NCBI RefSeq assembly: GCF_900489465.1
Contig: NZ_UEFQ01000013.1
Coordinates: 1 to 64,000, forward strand
DNA: 64,000 nucleotides
Origin: Aequorivita sp. CIP111184
GTDB taxonomy: Bacteria; Bacteroidota; Bacteroidia; Flavobacteriales; Flavobacteriaceae
Direction of reading: 5' to 3'
Part shown: positions 62,795-64,000 of the stretch, in pieces
How the letters are laid out: every line of letters begins with the position of its first letter
How positions within the stretch are numbered: position 1 is the first letter of the stretch
The notes under the pieces: model-generated
The model's database searches: none
Told to the model about the DNA's origin: nothing
What the model saw: only the letters and a program-made list of their open reading frames with translations
Program-made: the position numbers and the translations under genes

Positions 62795-64000
62795 ATGGTA
62801 TTAAATGAAACATATAGAAAACTAATCATAAATATTATTAGTCTTTTATTTATTCTTTTATTTGTGTATGCGGCTCTCAGTAAGCTTTTGGATTATGAAA
62901 CCTTCCAGATCCAACTCGCTCAATCTCCATTATTAAGTGCCTATGCTGGGATTGTGTCTGTACTGGTGCCGAGCATTGAAATTCTATTGGCTGTGTTGCT
63001 TGTAATTCCTCGTTTTAGATTCCCCGCTCTCATTGGCTGCTTTTGGTTAATGGTTATGTTTACAGCTTATATAGTCATTATTCTCAATTTCTCTGACTTT
63101 GTTCCTTGTTCTTGTGGGGGTGTACTTGAAAAACTGAGTTGGACGGAACACCTCTTTTTCAATATTTCCTTTATTATATTGGCAGTGGTGGGAATCCTAC
63201 TCGAATCCCAACTTCCTAGATCTGGCAAGTTGATGACCTCAAATAAGGTCGTGTTTTTTGCTCTTTTAATTATTGCCGCTTCTGCAACGCTTATGTTGAC
63301 AGTTCTGTTTATAAGCTCTGAGAAGAAAATTTACAGGAATGAGGCCTTCCAGCGTAAATACCTCCCTCGTGCTGCGGAGTATTTAGGTGATTATGAGCTT
63401 GGCTCGAATACGTATTACCTCGCAGGTTTTAAGGATAGTGTTATTTATATTGGGAATTTTCACGCTCCTCTGTATCTAAAAACTATCGATGTTTCCTTGA
63501 GGCATATTGAGGATTTCCCGGTTACCATTAGTAACCTTGAGCTCCCGTACCGAAGGGCGCGTATAATGGTGGAGCCTCCTTTCTTTTTTGTGGGGGACGG
63601 TACCGTGCCCGTACTTTTTCGGGGAAAAACAAATGATTGGCAAGCAACATTATTCAGTTATGACGAAGCCTACTTTAAACAATTTGAAATAGCGGATTCT
63701 ACCCATATTGGCCTTGCGGGCATATCCGCTATCACTTCAACCACAAATCTTGGGCTCATTACTAAAGCGACTGCCCAGGACACCGTAATTTTTAACGATA
63801 AGATTATAACCAAACAGTTTGATGGAATATTTGATAGTGATGGCTTGCTGCTATGGAACTATGCACATAAAAAATTCATCTACACTTATTTTTATCGAAA
63901 CAGTTATGAGGTAACGGATGAAAACTTGAACTATAAATATTCCGGAAAAACCATTGATACTGTAAGCAAAGCAATTTTGGATATTGCCCATCACAGTAAA
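62795..64000 (+). CDS. MauE/DoxX-like redox-associated membrane protein, cut by window edge
   Basis: An ORF from the ATG at 62795 is open to the window end (402 codons, no stop). The first 140 residues have four hydrophobic segments and the pair PCSCGG (Cys 105 and 107), typical for MauE/DoxX-type membrane proteins with a redox cysteine pair. After one more membrane helix (about 155-175) comes a soluble strand-rich domain (LAGISAITSTTNLG and onward) that resembles a beta-propeller. Role in thiol redox chemistry is inferred. It is in the same direction as the PAS-AraC gene. Confidence 0.7.
   Translation, partial: MVLNETYRKLIINIISLLFILLFVYAALSKLLDYETFQIQLAQSPLLSAYAGIVSVLVPSIEILLAVLLVIPRFRFPALIGCFWLMVMFTAYIVIILNFSDFVPCSCGGVLEKLSWTEHLFFNISFIILAVVGILLESQLPRSGKLMTSNKVVFFALLIIAASATLMLTVLFISSEKKIYRNEAFQRKYLPRAAEYLGDYELGSNTYYLAGFKDSVIYIGNFHAPLYLKTIDVSLRHIEDFPVTISNLELPYRRARIMVEPPFFFVGDGTVPVLFRGKTNDWQATLFSYDEAYFKQFEIADSTHIGLAGISAITSTTNLGLITKATAQDTVIFNDKIITKQFDGIFDSDGLLLWNYAHKKFIYTYFYRNSYEVTDENLNYKYSGKTIDTVSKAILDIAHHSK

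Overview
The window is AT-rich DNA from a member of the Bacteroidota, most likely the family Flavobacteriaceae. The evidence is the family make-up: DUF4407, DUF4230 and DUF4260 proteins, a BlaI/M56-TonB pair, a MutS-like membrane ATPase, a CTnDOT-type Tra operon, RteC and BfmA/BtgA-DUF5712 mobilization proteins. Several TTG starts and weak Shine-Dalgarno sites also fit.

Positions 1-22.4 kb look like ordinary chromosome. They begin with a cut-off IS1182-type transposase, an attC-like imperfect palindrome and a cassette-like ORF. Then come household genes: a kinase/peptidase/aminotransferase fusion, an AI-2E family transporter, a MutS-like ATPase, HemW, RuvC, a receptor-channel fusion, a flippase-like protein with a glycosyltransferase, and a BlaI/BlaR-type sensor pair with a 40-bp perfect palindrome upstream. 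A compact structured RNA candidate with its own terminator lies at about 22.45-22.66 kb.

From about 23 kb to at least 62 kb the window holds an integrative conjugative element (conjugative transposon) of the Bacteroidota type. Its left part is rearranged: a broken DUF932 gene, an aberrant serine-type tRNA with a GAA anticodon, a helicase-nuclease fusion, and about 2.3 kb with two three-unit clusters of ~210-bp degenerate repeats. Next come ssb, small element genes, a hairpin-rich oriT candidate (30460-30592), the BfmA/BtgA-like accessory protein, the DUF5712 relaxase and the coupling ATPase. The transfer operon reads leftward from TraE (49.6 kb) through TraF, TraG, TraI, TraJ, TraK, TraM and TraN, with a divergent wall-cutting amidase.

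Two blocks of probable anti-phage cargo are embedded. Block A (33.8-42.3 kb) has a PD-(D/E)XK-like nuclease, a GmrSD-type DUF262/DUF1524 enzyme, a PIN-like protein, and a two-gene N6-adenine methylase plus nuclease pair. Block B (50.5-55.8 kb) has another PD-(D/E)XK protein and an IetAS-type pair (AAA ATPase plus subtilase), whose protease gene is split by one in-frame TAA.

The right part (55.8-64 kb) is the control end: a DnaC-like ATPase, a replication/primosome-like protein, an excisionase-like HTH protein and RteC. It is joined to an unusual module: a PLP synthase-acyltransferase fusion (AONS/CqsA superfamily plus GNAT) facing a small STAS-like protein and a PAS-AraC regulator. I infer that this module makes and senses a small molecule that controls the element, but nothing in the sequence proves it. 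No integrase is visible, so the ends of the element are not both inside the window.
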